NCBI GenBank assembly: GCA_903928965.1
Contig: CAIYSZ010000017.1
Coordinates: forward strand, 25,159-89,158
From: an uncultured Pseudomonadota bacterium
Lineage (GTDB): Bacteria; Pseudomonadota; Gammaproteobacteria; Methylococcales; Methylomonadaceae
Direction: 5' to 3'
DNA length: 64,000 nucleotides
A program made the translations under genes and the position numbers. Position 1 is the stretch's first letter. Each line of letters starts with the position of its first letter. Below, one piece after another: positions 1 through 8,393 of this stretch. The notes beneath the pieces are model-generated. The model ran no database searches. It saw only the letters and a program-made list of their open reading frames with translations, and was not told the DNA's origin.

Positions 1-1510
1 AATTAAACGTCTTTCCGGCGCCTTTAGCGCCTATGGACACCGCTAAGGGTATGGATTTTTCGTAATGCCGGGCCAAGTTTCTTAGTGGCTCCGTAACTAA
101 TAAATTTTCACACTCTCCTTTTTCGGCATAAATATATTTATCACATAATTCAGCTAGTTTGCCTGCGTCATTTTTGACATGAGATATTAATACGGAAGAG
201 GAGGTATAAGAAGTTATTTCGTTTTCATAATGAAAGGTTTCGGCCCACCGCCTTGCTTGTACAAACAAGCTACTGTTTTTCGTAATCTCAATTGCTTGTT
301 TTAGATCATTTATACACATTAAATTTTCATTGAAACCCGCTTCATTAAACTCAATACCGCTACTGAGATTATCCTTGTCTTCAAACCCAGGATATGCCGC
401 ATTCAATTTAAGTATAGCCTCTTCATAATCAACGGATTCTCTCAAGTTAGACGTCAACAAACTTAATATGACGGTTGGCACCGAGGCGGGATTTTCCGAA
501 TCACACATTAATCCGCGTAACAACGTCATTTTTTCAAGAACCAACGCCGCGCCATTCACGGATTGATTAGCCACAGTGGAAACAATAAACTTTTCAATCC
601 TAGGATCAAATAAAATAGGACTTGCCAGCTCACTTATTCCCGCTCTTAAATCCATTAACACTAACTCCGCCCCCAAAACCTCGGCCAATTTAGAAATAAC
701 GTCGCCAATTCTCCACGGATTCTTAGTATTTCGCGTTAAATGTTCGGGCAAAATAGGAGTGTCGAGTAGTTCAATAGGATTAGCAGGATTTACGCAAGCA
801 GGCAAAACAAATATTTCGTGCACGCCGTTAATCGTCAATGAACATTTTCGCAACTCATCCGCAAAAAAATTTATAGAAGATTCTTCGGATATTGCCGGAT
901 TATGAACAGACTCAAGAAACCTAACAAACGAAACATTGGGCTGATTGACAGAATCCAACCAATAAGTAATACCTGGCGCCTCTAAATCCGCGTCAATTAT
1001 TAAAACCTTGGTTTTTTGCTTCCCAGCCTGTTCAATATAAGCGGATAAATGAGTGATTAAAGCCGTGGTGCGCCCCACTCCTCCCTTGAAGGAGTGAAAA
1101 GCCGCCATACGCATTGCAGCCAAACTTTTTGGAGGCGACATTTCCAAAGAAATGTCATTATTTAAATAAGTCAAGTCATGCCACAAAGGATATTGATATA
1201 ATGGTAATTTGTAGCTATCCGGTTCCAAGATAATATCCAAAGGATACTCCGCCCCGTTAATACTCATATCTAGCTTATATTCTTTTTCACTCAGATACCT
1301 TCCAAAAATCTCTGACAACCATGCTCGCAAATCACATTCACAAGCACTATTAGGAACGTATATTTCAGCACCATCGATATAACAAGCTATTCGTTTTATG
1401 TACTCAGGAAGAAACGTAAACCCATGGGTTACTTCCCTAAAAGCTCGCTCAACGTCAAGCCAGGTTATCAATAGCATTGGTTTTTCAAAATCGATATCTA
1501 TTTGCTTCAT
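1..1510 (-). CDS. KGGVGR-motif ParA/MinD-like ATPase with a second P-loop (partial, C-terminus outside window)
   Basis: The minus-strand frame is open from the ATG at 1510 to the window edge, about 503 codons, so the C-terminus is missing. After roughly 130 N-terminal residues it has a deviant Walker A, HSFKGGVGRTTALITH, followed by a Walker-B-like strand KVLIIDADLEAPG, as in ParA/MinD (SIMIBI) ATPases but with Arg in the KGGVGR signature. Near the left edge there is a second P-loop, SIGAKGAGKT, so it is a two-NTPase protein. KGGVGR-variant ATPases are known as large proteins in accessory regions; a phage-defence role is inference. The start overlaps the stop of the upstream HEPN-like gene as ATGA, so the two are probably translationally coupled. 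The DNA is much AT-richer than the core genes, which suggests transfer. Confidence 0.75.
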   Translation of the reverse strand, partial: MKQIDIDFEKPMLLITWLDVERAFREVTHGFTFLPEYIKRIACYIDGAEIYVPNSACECDLRAWLSEIFGRYLSEKEYKLDMSINGAEYPLDIILEPDSYKLPLYQYPLWHDLTYLNNDISLEMSPPKSLAAMRMAAFHSFKGGVGRTTALITHLSAYIEQAGKQKTKVLIIDADLEAPGITYWLDSVNQPNVSFVRFLESVHNPAISEESSINFFADELRKCSLTINGVHEIFVLPACVNPANPIELLDTPILPEHLTRNTKNPWRIGDVISKLAEVLGAELVLMDLRAGISELASPILFDPRIEKFIVSTVANQSVNGAALVLEKMTLLRGLMCDSENPASVPTVILSLLTSNLRESVDYEEAILKLNAAYPGFEDKDNLSSGIEFNEAGFNENLMCINDLKQAIEITKNSSLFVQARRWAETFHYENEITSYTSSSVLISHVKNDAGKLAELCDKYIYAEKGECENLLVTEPLRNLARHYEKSIPLAVSIGAKGAGKTFN

Positions 1511-1926
1511 TTTAATTCGCCAGAAATCCATTCATTAATAGCGGATAATTTTGCTTCAAGCTGTGAGTCTGTTGGATTTACTGCCTTAGCGCCATATCGC
1601 CAAACTTGATTCAAGTCGCCAATCCTGATATTTCTTTTTGGATTCGGATGATCTTTCAAATCCATCAATAAAATTGAATTTGGCAAATAAAGATTACGGC
1701 CTACGCGTAAATCTCTCAAAATCTTGTTTAAGTCATGCTTAATTTCAAAAAATCTATCCTGAGTATGTGAAAGAGCCTCCTGTTTCAATACCACGGCTTT
1801 TAGGCCTGTTTCCACGGCATAAAACAACAGCAATCTATGCGCATTGGTTTTATTTTGACAATTTAAAAATGCAGTATAGGAATTATGCCATGCATTTTTA
1901 AGCTCACGAAAGGAAAAATCGATCAT
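1507..1926 (-). CDS. Small HEPN-like protein, partner of the KGGVGR ATPase
   Basis: This is a 139-residue, mostly helical protein. The pattern is HRLLLFYAVETGLKAVV, then KHDLNKILRDL, which resembles the HDLxxLL helix of HEPN domains. RFFEIKH fits the Rx4-6H signature of HEPN ribonucleases, but its position relative to the HDL motif is unusual, so catalytic activity is uncertain. The stop codon overlaps the ATPase start (ATGA), which makes a tight two-gene operon. HEPN proteins paired with large NTPases are a recurring theme in toxin-antitoxin and abortive-infection systems; here the pairing is seen and the function is inferred. The gene is AT-rich like its partner. I could not assign a named family. 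Confidence 0.65.
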   Translation of the reverse strand: MIDFSFRELKNAWHNSYTAFLNCQNKTNAHRLLLFYAVETGLKAVVLKQEALSHTQDRFFEIKHDLNKILRDLRVGRNLYLPNSILLMDLKDHPNPKRNIRIGDLNQVWRYGAKAVNPTDSQLEAKLSAINEWISGELK

Positions 1927-2015
1927 CCTATATCCGATAGATTAAGAAGCAGTCGTTGGTTGATAACGTCAATAACAATGTACAGCATGTTTCGCACAGC
2001 AACCGAACGCGTTCG

Positions 2016-2208
2016 CTAACCGCCGCGGCATCGCCAAGTTACAAGGTCTTTTACGATGTTAACGAAATATGTTCCGTTAACATCGCGTGGTTTTAGCAAT
2101 TCATCAAACAAATTCAATCGTTTGCCTTTCAGAATATCATAACCTTTCTGACGCGGTTCTTCACTATTTTTCAATGTAGTTCTCTTTACTTAACGCTATT
2201 GTATTCAT
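2016..2208 (-). pseudogene. Possible frameshifted relic of a small gene
   Basis: Reading from an ATG at 2208 gives MNTIALSKENYIEK and then a stop. One base out of frame the reading continues as SEEPRQKGYDILKGKRLN, followed by LFDELLKPRDVNG and more, to a stop at 2016. The two pieces read together as one plausible hydrophilic protein of about 64 residues with a single-base frameshift. I do not recognise the family. It lies between radA and the HEPN/ATPase operon in AT-rich DNA. Confidence 0.25.
2054..2085. repeat. Perfect 11-bp inverted repeat upstream of the HEPN/ATPase operon
   Basis: CGATGTTAACG and its exact reverse complement CGTTAACATCG are separated by 10 bases. It lies about 130 bp upstream of the HEPN-like start and inside the possible relic ORF. 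It could be an operator or a transcript hairpin; no T-tract follows, so a terminator is unlikely. Confidence 0.45.
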
Positions 2209-2245
2209 AGGTGGCAGCCTAAACCAGACGGGCTTTCTAAAATTA

Positions 2246-3622
2246 TCACCGCTCGCTCAACTCCCCCAACACCCCCAGCGCCTCCTGAATATTCCCCACC
2301 GCAAACACCTGCAAATTCTTGACCGGCTCCTTCGGTTTATTGCTTTTCGGAATCACCGCCCGCTTGAAACCGTGCTTGGCCGCCTCGTTTAACCGGGCGT
2401 GGCCGTTGGCCACCGGCCTAATCTCCCCGTTCAAGCCTACCTCGCCGAAAAACACCGTGTCGTACGGAATAATCCGGTCGCGCAAGCTTGAAGTCACGCT
2501 GACCATAATCGCCAGATCGCTGCTCGTCTCGCTAACCTTAATCCCGCCCACCACGTTGGCGTAAATCTCGTCGTTACCGGTAAAAATGCCGCCGTGGCGC
2601 GACAACACCGCCAACAGCATCGCCAAGCGGTTCTGATCCAAGCCCACCGCCAAACGGCGCGGGTTGCCGTACTGGCTTTCAGTGACCAAGGCTTGAATCT
2701 CCACCAACAGCGGCCGCGTACCCTCCCACAACACCGTCACCACGCTGCCCGGCGACGGCTTTTCCGCCCGCGACAAAAACATCGCCGACGGGTTTTTCAC
2801 CTCTCTCAGGCCATTGCTCTCCATTGAGAAAAACCCCAACTCGCCGACGCTGCCGAAGCGGTTCTTATCCGCCCGCAACACCCTGAAGCGCGCGTCGTCG
2901 GTAGACGACAGCACCACTTGGGCGTCCACGATATGGCTCAAGGTCATCGGCCCGGCCAAGCTTTGATCCTTGGTCACGTGCCCCACCATCACCATGGCCG
3001 TGCCGCTGCGCTTGGCGTATTGGGTCAAATAACTGGCGCATTCGCGCACCTGCGACACCGAACCCGGCGCGGATTCGCAGCCCGGGTCGAACATCACCTG
3101 TATCGAATCGATCACCGCCACCCGCGGCTGCTCCACCGCCAGCACCTCGCAAATCTCGCGCACCGAGGTTTCGGTCAACATCTTGATCGGCGCCTGGCCC
3201 AAACCCAGGCGTTGCGCCCGCTCCGCCACCTGCTGCAACGACTCCTCGCCGGAAATGTACAACACCGGAAAGCGGGCGGCGATATGGGCCAGCGCCTGCA
3301 ACAACAAGGTACTCTTGCCCGCGCCGGGCGCGCCGCCGATCAAGGCCACGCTGCCGACCACCACGCCGCCGCCCAGCACCCGGTCGAACTCGTGCAAGCC
3401 GGTTGAAATGCGCTCGGTGTGCGTCAAATTCACTTCCGAAAGCAGATGCACCTCACTGCGCGCGCCGCTATAACCCACGCCGCGCGCCGCCGGCGGCGAA
3501 GCGCTTTCCCTAAACTCCTTGATGCTGTTCCACGCGCCGCAATGCTTGCACTGCCCGCTCCAGCTCGGATAATCCGCGCCGCACTCCTGGCATACAAACT
3601 GAGTCTTATCTTTTTTCGCCAT
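2246..3622 (-). CDS. radA: DNA repair protein RadA (Sms)
   Basis: At 458 residues this has the normal RadA length. It has the N-terminal zinc finger CQECGADYPSWSGQCKHC, a RecA-like core with Walker A GGAPGAGKST, the RadA-specific KNRFG motif, and the C-terminal Lon-like domain ending near GVLGEL. RadA is a DnaB-type branch-migration helicase that acts in recombinational repair. The ATG overlaps the stop of the upstream DHPS-like gene by one base (TAATG), so it is the last gene of a coupled set. The link of radA to pterin-type genes looks positional only. Confidence 0.96.
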   Translation of the reverse strand: MAKKDKTQFVCQECGADYPSWSGQCKHCGAWNSIKEFRESASPPAARGVGYSGARSEVHLLSEVNLTHTERISTGLHEFDRVLGGGVVVGSVALIGGAPGAGKSTLLLQALAHIAARFPVLYISGEESLQQVAERAQRLGLGQAPIKMLTETSVREICEVLAVEQPRVAVIDSIQVMFDPGCESAPGSVSQVRECASYLTQYAKRSGTAMVMVGHVTKDQSLAGPMTLSHIVDAQVVLSSTDDARFRVLRADKNRFGSVGELGFFSMESNGLREVKNPSAMFLSRAEKPSPGSVVTVLWEGTRPLLVEIQALVTESQYGNPRRLAVGLDQNRLAMLLAVLSRHGGIFTGNDEIYANVVGGIKVSETSSDLAIMVSVTSSLRDRIIPYDTVFFGEVGLNGEIRPVANGHARLNEAAKHGFKRAVIPKSNKPKEPVKNLQVFAVGNIQEALGVLGELSER

Positions 3623-5034
3623 TACTCCGCATCCGTTTTCCCCGGCTTCACTAACGTAGTTCCGGCCGGCTTATACGCATGCATATCCGTCTCCTCCGTC
3701 GCCGCCGGCCTCAGGTCAGCGCAGCCCCAACTCAAATTCTGGTCCTGAATATAGCGCTTGCCCAAGCGCCAGGCGATTTCAGCGCGCGCCAATTCAACGC
3801 CCAGATAAAACGCATGCCCGCCGTCGTGCGCCACGTCCAATTTCGGATATAACGCGAACGGGTCTTGCGCCGTATGCAAACCGTCGCGGTTGAACACATG
3901 CAAGCCTTGCTCGCTGGTCTGCACCCGGTAACTAGGGTCCCTAATCTCCGCCGCCAGCGCCGCGATTTCTTCAAAACTATTCGGAAACGGCGCCAGCTCG
4001 TGCAAGGTCAGCAAATCGGCGCCGATATGCTTGGGCAAGCTGTTTTGCAGCTTGGCCGCGTGCATGATGCGCCGCGCGCGGTCCGCCTCGCGCACCGCCC
4101 GGCAGGCGTGGCGGCTGACTTCGGTGGTCAGAATATGATTAATATCCAGCTCCGAGCAAATCCCCAACAGCAAGGCATTCATGCCGCAAGTATCGGCGTG
4201 CGTCAGCTCGGTTAAATTACCCACCCCCAGCATCATCTCCACTTCCGGATAGCGCCGGCGGAATTGAAAATTGCGTGCGATGGATTCAGTAAACCCGAAA
4301 TGGATAGGGTCCAGAATCGGGTCCACGATAAACGCCCGATTACGGCGGCTGAAATAGTCGATAGCCGCTTCCAGCGAGCTCAAATCGCCATGCCGCGATG
4401 GAATGACAATCGGCGTCGCCGCCGTCTCCTCCGCCAGCCACAAACTATTCTCGGTCAAACTCAGCAAATAATCCGCCCCGGCCCGACCGCCGGCCAGCAA
4501 ATCGGCGTCCTCCAGGGAATCCACGCTCACCGTGTAACCGGCCTGCTTCAAGGCGGTAATGCAGTCGGCCAAATGCGGAAACGGCTGCCCCGGCAAACAG
4601 CCTATGTCTATCACATCCGCGCCGCTGTCCCGCAAATAAGCGGCGCGTTGCAGCGCGGCCTCCACGCTCAGATTCGGCGCGTCCACGATTTCCGCGAATA
4701 TCTTGGTTCGGTACTGACTCAAATCATAGGTTTGCGCCTGCTTGCCGAAATAGTGCGGCAAATCCTTCAACTCCTCCGGCCCGCGCTCTACCGGCACTCC
4801 CAATTGCGCCGACAACACAACCAAATCGCCCTTACAGCGGCCGGGGATGATAATGCGATCCGCGCCCTGCGTATCCTGCAAACGGCGGCCTATCATCTCC
4901 GCCGTCATCAAGGCGGCCACCTTCACCCCCATGACCTGCACCTTGTAAAAAAAATCCGGCTCCATCGCCGCCAGCACTTGCCGCAACTGCTTCTCGGCCA
5001 ACCGGCCGGTCAAAAACAAGATTTTTTCGCTCAT
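3622..5034 (-). CDS. Dihydropteroate-synthase-like protein (tetrahydromethanopterin-type, DUF6513/TIGR00284-like)
   Basis: This 470-residue protein starts MSEKILFLTGRLAEKQL, a Rossmann-like N-terminal domain, and continues into a TIM-barrel resembling dihydropteroate synthase (GADVIDIGCLPGQPFPHL, FIVDPILDPIHFG, MMLGVGNLTELTHAD). This two-domain layout is that of archaeal-type DHPS-related proteins carried by methylotrophs that use tetrahydromethanopterin for formaldehyde oxidation. The exact reaction is not settled. Its ATG overlaps the flavoprotein stop (ATGA) and its stop overlaps radA (TAATG). I am confident of the family, less so of the reaction. Confidence 0.8.
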   Translation of the reverse strand: MSEKILFLTGRLAEKQLRQVLAAMEPDFFYKVQVMGVKVAALMTAEMIGRRLQDTQGADRIIIPGRCKGDLVVLSAQLGVPVERGPEELKDLPHYFGKQAQTYDLSQYRTKIFAEIVDAPNLSVEAALQRAAYLRDSGADVIDIGCLPGQPFPHLADCITALKQAGYTVSVDSLEDADLLAGGRAGADYLLSLTENSLWLAEETAATPIVIPSRHGDLSSLEAAIDYFSRRNRAFIVDPILDPIHFGFTESIARNFQFRRRYPEVEMMLGVGNLTELTHADTCGMNALLLGICSELDINHILTTEVSRHACRAVREADRARRIMHAAKLQNSLPKHIGADLLTLHELAPFPNSFEEIAALAAEIRDPSYRVQTSEQGLHVFNRDGLHTAQDPFALYPKLDVAHDGGHAFYLGVELARAEIAWRLGKRYIQDQNLSWGCADLRPAATEETDMHAYKPAGTTLVKPGKTDAE

Positions 5035-5570
5035 GCCAACGCCGCCAAGCGTTGTCGCAAAGCCTCGGCCAAGGCTTCCACGTCATCCACCACCCGCGTA
5101 TACGGAAAAGCGCGCAAGGCCTCGGTGGCGGCCAAATCCACCGGTCTGGGATACACCATCACCTGCTTGCCGCCCGGCGCGGTGGTCAAAATCTCCGCCG
5201 CGGTATCGCATGGATAAACAATGCTGCTCACCCGGCATTTGCCTGCTTGCGCGTACAAATTAGTGACCAAGCTATCGGCAATGCCCAACACGCACTTGGC
5301 CATGGTGTTCGAGGTGGTCGGCGCCATCACGAACGTGTGGTAAACGTGTTTATAAAACAAACCCACCGGCGGCGCGGAGGCGGCCTTGTCCCGGTACACC
5401 GGCAACCGCGCCTTCAAATCCGCCAGCGGAATATCGTACATTTTCAACACTTCCTCGCCGGCTTGGCTCACATACAAATCCACATTAGGCAAACTCAACA
5501 TTAATTCGACGCATTCGACGATGTAATGCCCGGAACCGGTGATGGCCCAAGCGAAACGCGGCACGGACAT
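5031..5570 (-). CDS. Flavoprotein, DmrB/archaeoflavoprotein-like
   Basis: From the ATG at 5570 (MSVPRFAWAITGSGHYI) this is a 179-residue flavodoxin-like/UbiX-fold flavoprotein. The GSGHYI loop and the FVMAPTTSNTMAKCVLGIADSL stretch, broken around residues 100-120, are typical of FMN-binding proteins of the dihydromethanopterin reductase (DmrB) and AfpA type. Longer starts exist at 5594 and 5660, but a TATAAT (minus strand, 5609-5604) sits just upstream of 5594, which favours 5570. Translational coupling (ATGA) to the DHPS-like gene supports a shared role in tetrahydromethanopterin biology. The DmrB assignment is inferred from fold and context. Confidence 0.7.
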   Translation of the reverse strand: MSVPRFAWAITGSGHYIVECVELMLSLPNVDLYVSQAGEEVLKMYDIPLADLKARLPVYRDKAASAPPVGLFYKHVYHTFVMAPTTSNTMAKCVLGIADSLVTNLYAQAGKCRVSSIVYPCDTAAEILTTAPGGKQVMVYPRPVDLAATEALRAFPYTRVVDDVEALAEALRQRLAALA

Positions 5571-5663
5571 AAGAGGCGGGGGGAATCCAGTCATAAAGCG
5601 CCGATTATACTGTAACGGCGGTGAAATCCGGCGCGAATTCAGGCGGCCGACTTCGGCCAAGGT

Positions 5664-6500
5664 TTATCGAATACTTTCGCGAAAATAGGTCAGCTCCACT
5701 CCTTGTTCGCGTAACAGGGCGGCAAACTCAGGCCCGCGCAACAATTCAAACTCCCGCGCCCAGGCATGATACGCCGCGATGCGCGGCGGAACCTCCGCCT
5801 CCGCGGCCAATCCCGGATGACACATCAACTCGTAAACCCGGCCCGGCCGCAAGCGCGGCAACAATCGCCGCAGATAAGCCGCATCCAGGCGTCCGCTTTG
5901 ATTCAAGCCCAACAACGGCGATTGCCCGCCCAACGCTTCGCGGCCATTCAGCCACGCCAAAGCTTGTAGCGCGCCGCCGCGCAGGCAGCCGGCCAAATTC
6001 GCGGGCAACAGCGGCCCCGCTTGGCTGACGCGCACGTGCGGCGCCTTGAATTCCCTCGCCAATTCCAAGCTCAGTCCGAACAGCGGCGGCCACATGTGAA
6101 TATGCTGATGCGAATTCAAAAACCGTATCTCGCCGCCGGCGCGGACTGTCTCGATTTGCGCCCGCCACTCCTGCCTGATTAAAGCCAGGGACAAGCCCCC
6201 GCGCAACACCAAGCCAGCCAGCCCGGCAATACCAGGAAATTCGCCGCCCCGCGCGGCCAGGCGCGCCGCCAACGCCGCCGTCAACGGCCGGCCGCTCGTC
6301 AAATTCAAATGCACGCCCACGTCGGCCTGGGTTTCGCGGCGCAAGCGCGCCAGCCAAAACGGCAAATCCACACCGTTGGCCAACACTCCGGCGGCGGTCA
6401 CTGTCCCGGCGCTCGCCAACTGCAATATGCCTTCGTTTACCCACGGGTAATAGCCGAAATCATCGGCGTTGACGATCAAACCGGCTTTAGGCTCGTGCAT
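5664..6500 (-). CDS. hpnK: ChbG/HpnK-family polysaccharide deacetylase-like protein
   Basis: 278 residues with the YdjC/HpnK signatures LIVNADDFGYYPWVNEGI near the N-terminus, GVHLNLTSGRPL, LNSHQHIHMWP and YELMCHPG. The Asp and His residues of these motifs bind the catalytic metal. HpnK proteins are hopanoid-biosynthesis-associated deacetylases, and methanotrophs make hopanoids. No hopanoid genes flank it here, so hpnK is an assignment by length and sequence rather than context. The ATG overlaps the stop of the upstream glycosyltransferase (TAATG), so the two probably modify the same lipid or glycan. Confidence 0.75.
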   Translation of the reverse strand: MHEPKAGLIVNADDFGYYPWVNEGILQLASAGTVTAAGVLANGVDLPFWLARLRRETQADVGVHLNLTSGRPLTAALAARLAARGGEFPGIAGLAGLVLRGGLSLALIRQEWRAQIETVRAGGEIRFLNSHQHIHMWPPLFGLSLELAREFKAPHVRVSQAGPLLPANLAGCLRGGALQALAWLNGREALGGQSPLLGLNQSGRLDAAYLRRLLPRLRPGRVYELMCHPGLAAEAEVPPRIAAYHAWAREFELLRGPEFAALLREQGVELTYFRESIR

Positions 6501-7969
6501 TAAAACGGCCTATTAAACAATGGACTTGCGTGAAACAAAGTATATTGAGCATAATGAGCCGCAGGCTGCAAACGGTTTTGCATTTCCAGCGGCAATTGCC
6601 GGGCAATAACGTCGCGAATCACGTAATAATCATGGTTAGCCGGCGTCAACCGCTCCCGCAAGGCCTGAATGCCGTCCAGTTCAATCACGCCGCCTTGCAG
6701 GTAAAATTGCGCCGAAAACGCTTTTTCCTTTAAATACACCAAGCGCTCGTCAGCGGCGGCCTCTTGCTGAAACGCCTGCACCAACGGCTTTTGCGATTTA
6801 AAAAAATCCACGCCCGAGAACTGATAAAAAAACACCAAACCGGCAAACGCCAGCGGGGTCGGCAACACCAGCCATGGAGACGGCATGTTTTCGCGTCCGC
6901 GCCAACTAGCCGACAACAAAGCCATGCCCGGCAAACCGGGCAATACATAAGTCCAAATCAAATTGGCGGAAAAAGTGAAAAAGACCAAAGGCGACAACAT
7001 CCACAACAAGCAATACAAGGGCCAGCCGTCCCCCGCCCTAAACTTGAAGCCAAGCCCGGATAGCCTCGCCGCCAAAACCAAGCGCCGCAACAACACCAAA
7101 CTCCACGGAAAAGCCCCGCCCAGCCAATACAGCCAAATCATGCCTAAGGGCTGAGAACGGCCCACCCCGTATAAATCGCCTTTCCAGCCGGGCTCGGTAA
7201 ACCGCTTCCAATGCTCGCCGATAAAAAAATATTCCAAAAAACCCGGCGTGCGCCGCTCCGCCAAATAAAACCAAGGCGCGCACAATACCAAAAATAATAC
7301 AACACCGGTAATCCACGGCATCCGCCGCCAACACGCCCGCCATTCCCCGGTCAATACTACCCATAGACCAACGCAAAATCCGGACAGCACCAGCGCAATC
7401 GGCCCCTTGGCCATCACCCCTATGCTCAAAGCCACGAAAAACCAATAACCGTCGGCCTTGCAACCCAAGCGCACGGCGCGCCAAAATGCCGTCAAGGCCC
7501 AGGTCACCCCAAAACTCAAGCCCAAATCCATGGCCACGGCCCCGGCCATGACAAAAAACAGCACACTACTAGCCAGAATCAATACCGCCGACCAAGCCGC
7601 GGTTTTACCGTCCCGTTGCCAGCCAAGACGAAACACCAGCGCCGCCATGCCAAAGCTCAACAAAAAGGAAGGCAAGCGGGCGCTAAAATCGTTGACGCCG
7701 CCCACACCCAAACTCAACGCGGTCAACCAAATCGTCAACGGCGGCTTTCCCCAAAACGGCACGCCGTAATCGAACATGGGCGTCACCCAATTACCGCTTT
7801 CCAGCATTTTTCTCGCCATTTCAGCATAGCGAGACTCGGAAGGATCGTATAAAGGGTAAAGCCCCAAGGTCATAAGCCGCGCCAACAACAAAACGCACGC
7901 TAAGCCGAGGCCAGCTGAACGGTTAAAAGCAAATGGCCGCGGCGTGGCGGCTTGATCGGAATGTTCCAT
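6500..7969 (-). CDS. ArnT/PMT-family membrane glycosyltransferase
   Basis: About 489 residues from the ATG at 7969, with about ten hydrophobic helices. The first periplasmic loop carries YPLYDPSESRYAEMARKM, the acidic DxSE-type motif of ArnT and PMT (GT83/GT39-like) enzymes, which use polyprenyl-phosphate sugars. FWGKPPLTIWL follows, as in ArnT relatives. The sugar and acceptor are unknown; coupling to the HpnK-like deacetylase suggests glycan or hopanoid/lipid modification. A start at 8047 would add 26 basic residues with no clear ribosome site, so the internal ATG is preferred. Confidence 0.8.
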   Translation of the reverse strand: MEHSDQAATPRPFAFNRSAGLGLACVLLLARLMTLGLYPLYDPSESRYAEMARKMLESGNWVTPMFDYGVPFWGKPPLTIWLTALSLGVGGVNDFSARLPSFLLSFGMAALVFRLGWQRDGKTAAWSAVLILASSVLFFVMAGAVAMDLGLSFGVTWALTAFWRAVRLGCKADGYWFFVALSIGVMAKGPIALVLSGFCVGLWVVLTGEWRACWRRMPWITGVVLFLVLCAPWFYLAERRTPGFLEYFFIGEHWKRFTEPGWKGDLYGVGRSQPLGMIWLYWLGGAFPWSLVLLRRLVLAARLSGLGFKFRAGDGWPLYCLLWMLSPLVFFTFSANLIWTYVLPGLPGMALLSASWRGRENMPSPWLVLPTPLAFAGLVFFYQFSGVDFFKSQKPLVQAFQQEAAADERLVYLKEKAFSAQFYLQGGVIELDGIQALRERLTPANHDYYVIRDVIARQLPLEMQNRLQPAAHYAQYTLFHASPLFNRPF

Positions 7970-8182
7970 GCGAAAAGTCCAGAACCGATAGGCGAATAAT
8001 CGCAAAATAATACCAGAACGCTGCCAAGGAATTGGGCGCAAACGCAATAAAGTTCCGTAATCCGCTACAACATTAGACCGCGTTTAAACAGCATGCCGGC
8101 GCTGGCCATGCCTACGCATCCCCTGAAGCTTTGCAGCCAAGAACTAATTCAATAAGTTTTTTAATGAAACTATTATTTGCAA

Positions 8183-8210
8183 TTGACAATGATTCTTATT
8201 ATCATACGAT
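8183..8210 (+). promoter_or_regulatory. Sigma70-like promoter with overlapping Fur-box-like operator
   Basis: TTGACA (8183-8188) is followed after 16 bases by TACGAT (8205-8210). Positions 8185-8203 match the 19-bp Fur consensus at 15 of 19 places by hand count, so the box lies over the spacer. It points at the multicopper oxidase starting at 8394, with a leader of roughly 175 bases. Iron or metal control is inferred. The rest of 8048-8393 shows no gene. Confidence 0.65.
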
Positions 8211-8393
8211 TGTACGTGTACAACCACCTAGTTCAAAAAGACTGGGGACGCGCCAACTCGTTTTTTGCTTAGACTAGCGCGATTGTCCCGGCTAACACTA
8301 ACAGCCGTTTGGATATTTCATAACCGAAGTAAGGAAACTCAGAACTTTTGTAACTCATTATTGAAATTAACGCTCATAATTTAGGAACAATCC

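Noticed and set aside
576..905. 109-codon plus-strand ORF
   Set aside because: Antisense within the KGGVGR ATPase, which stays open for over 500 codons and carries two P-loops.
4264..5217. 317-codon plus-strand ORF
   Set aside because: Antisense to the DHPS-like gene and flavoprotein; Arg/His/Gln-rich composition with no motifs, typical of GC-rich shadow frames.
5594..5609. Full sigma70 promoter before the flavoprotein gene
   Set aside because: TATAAT is present on the minus strand but no acceptable -35 lies at the right distance, so it was only used as weak evidence for the start.
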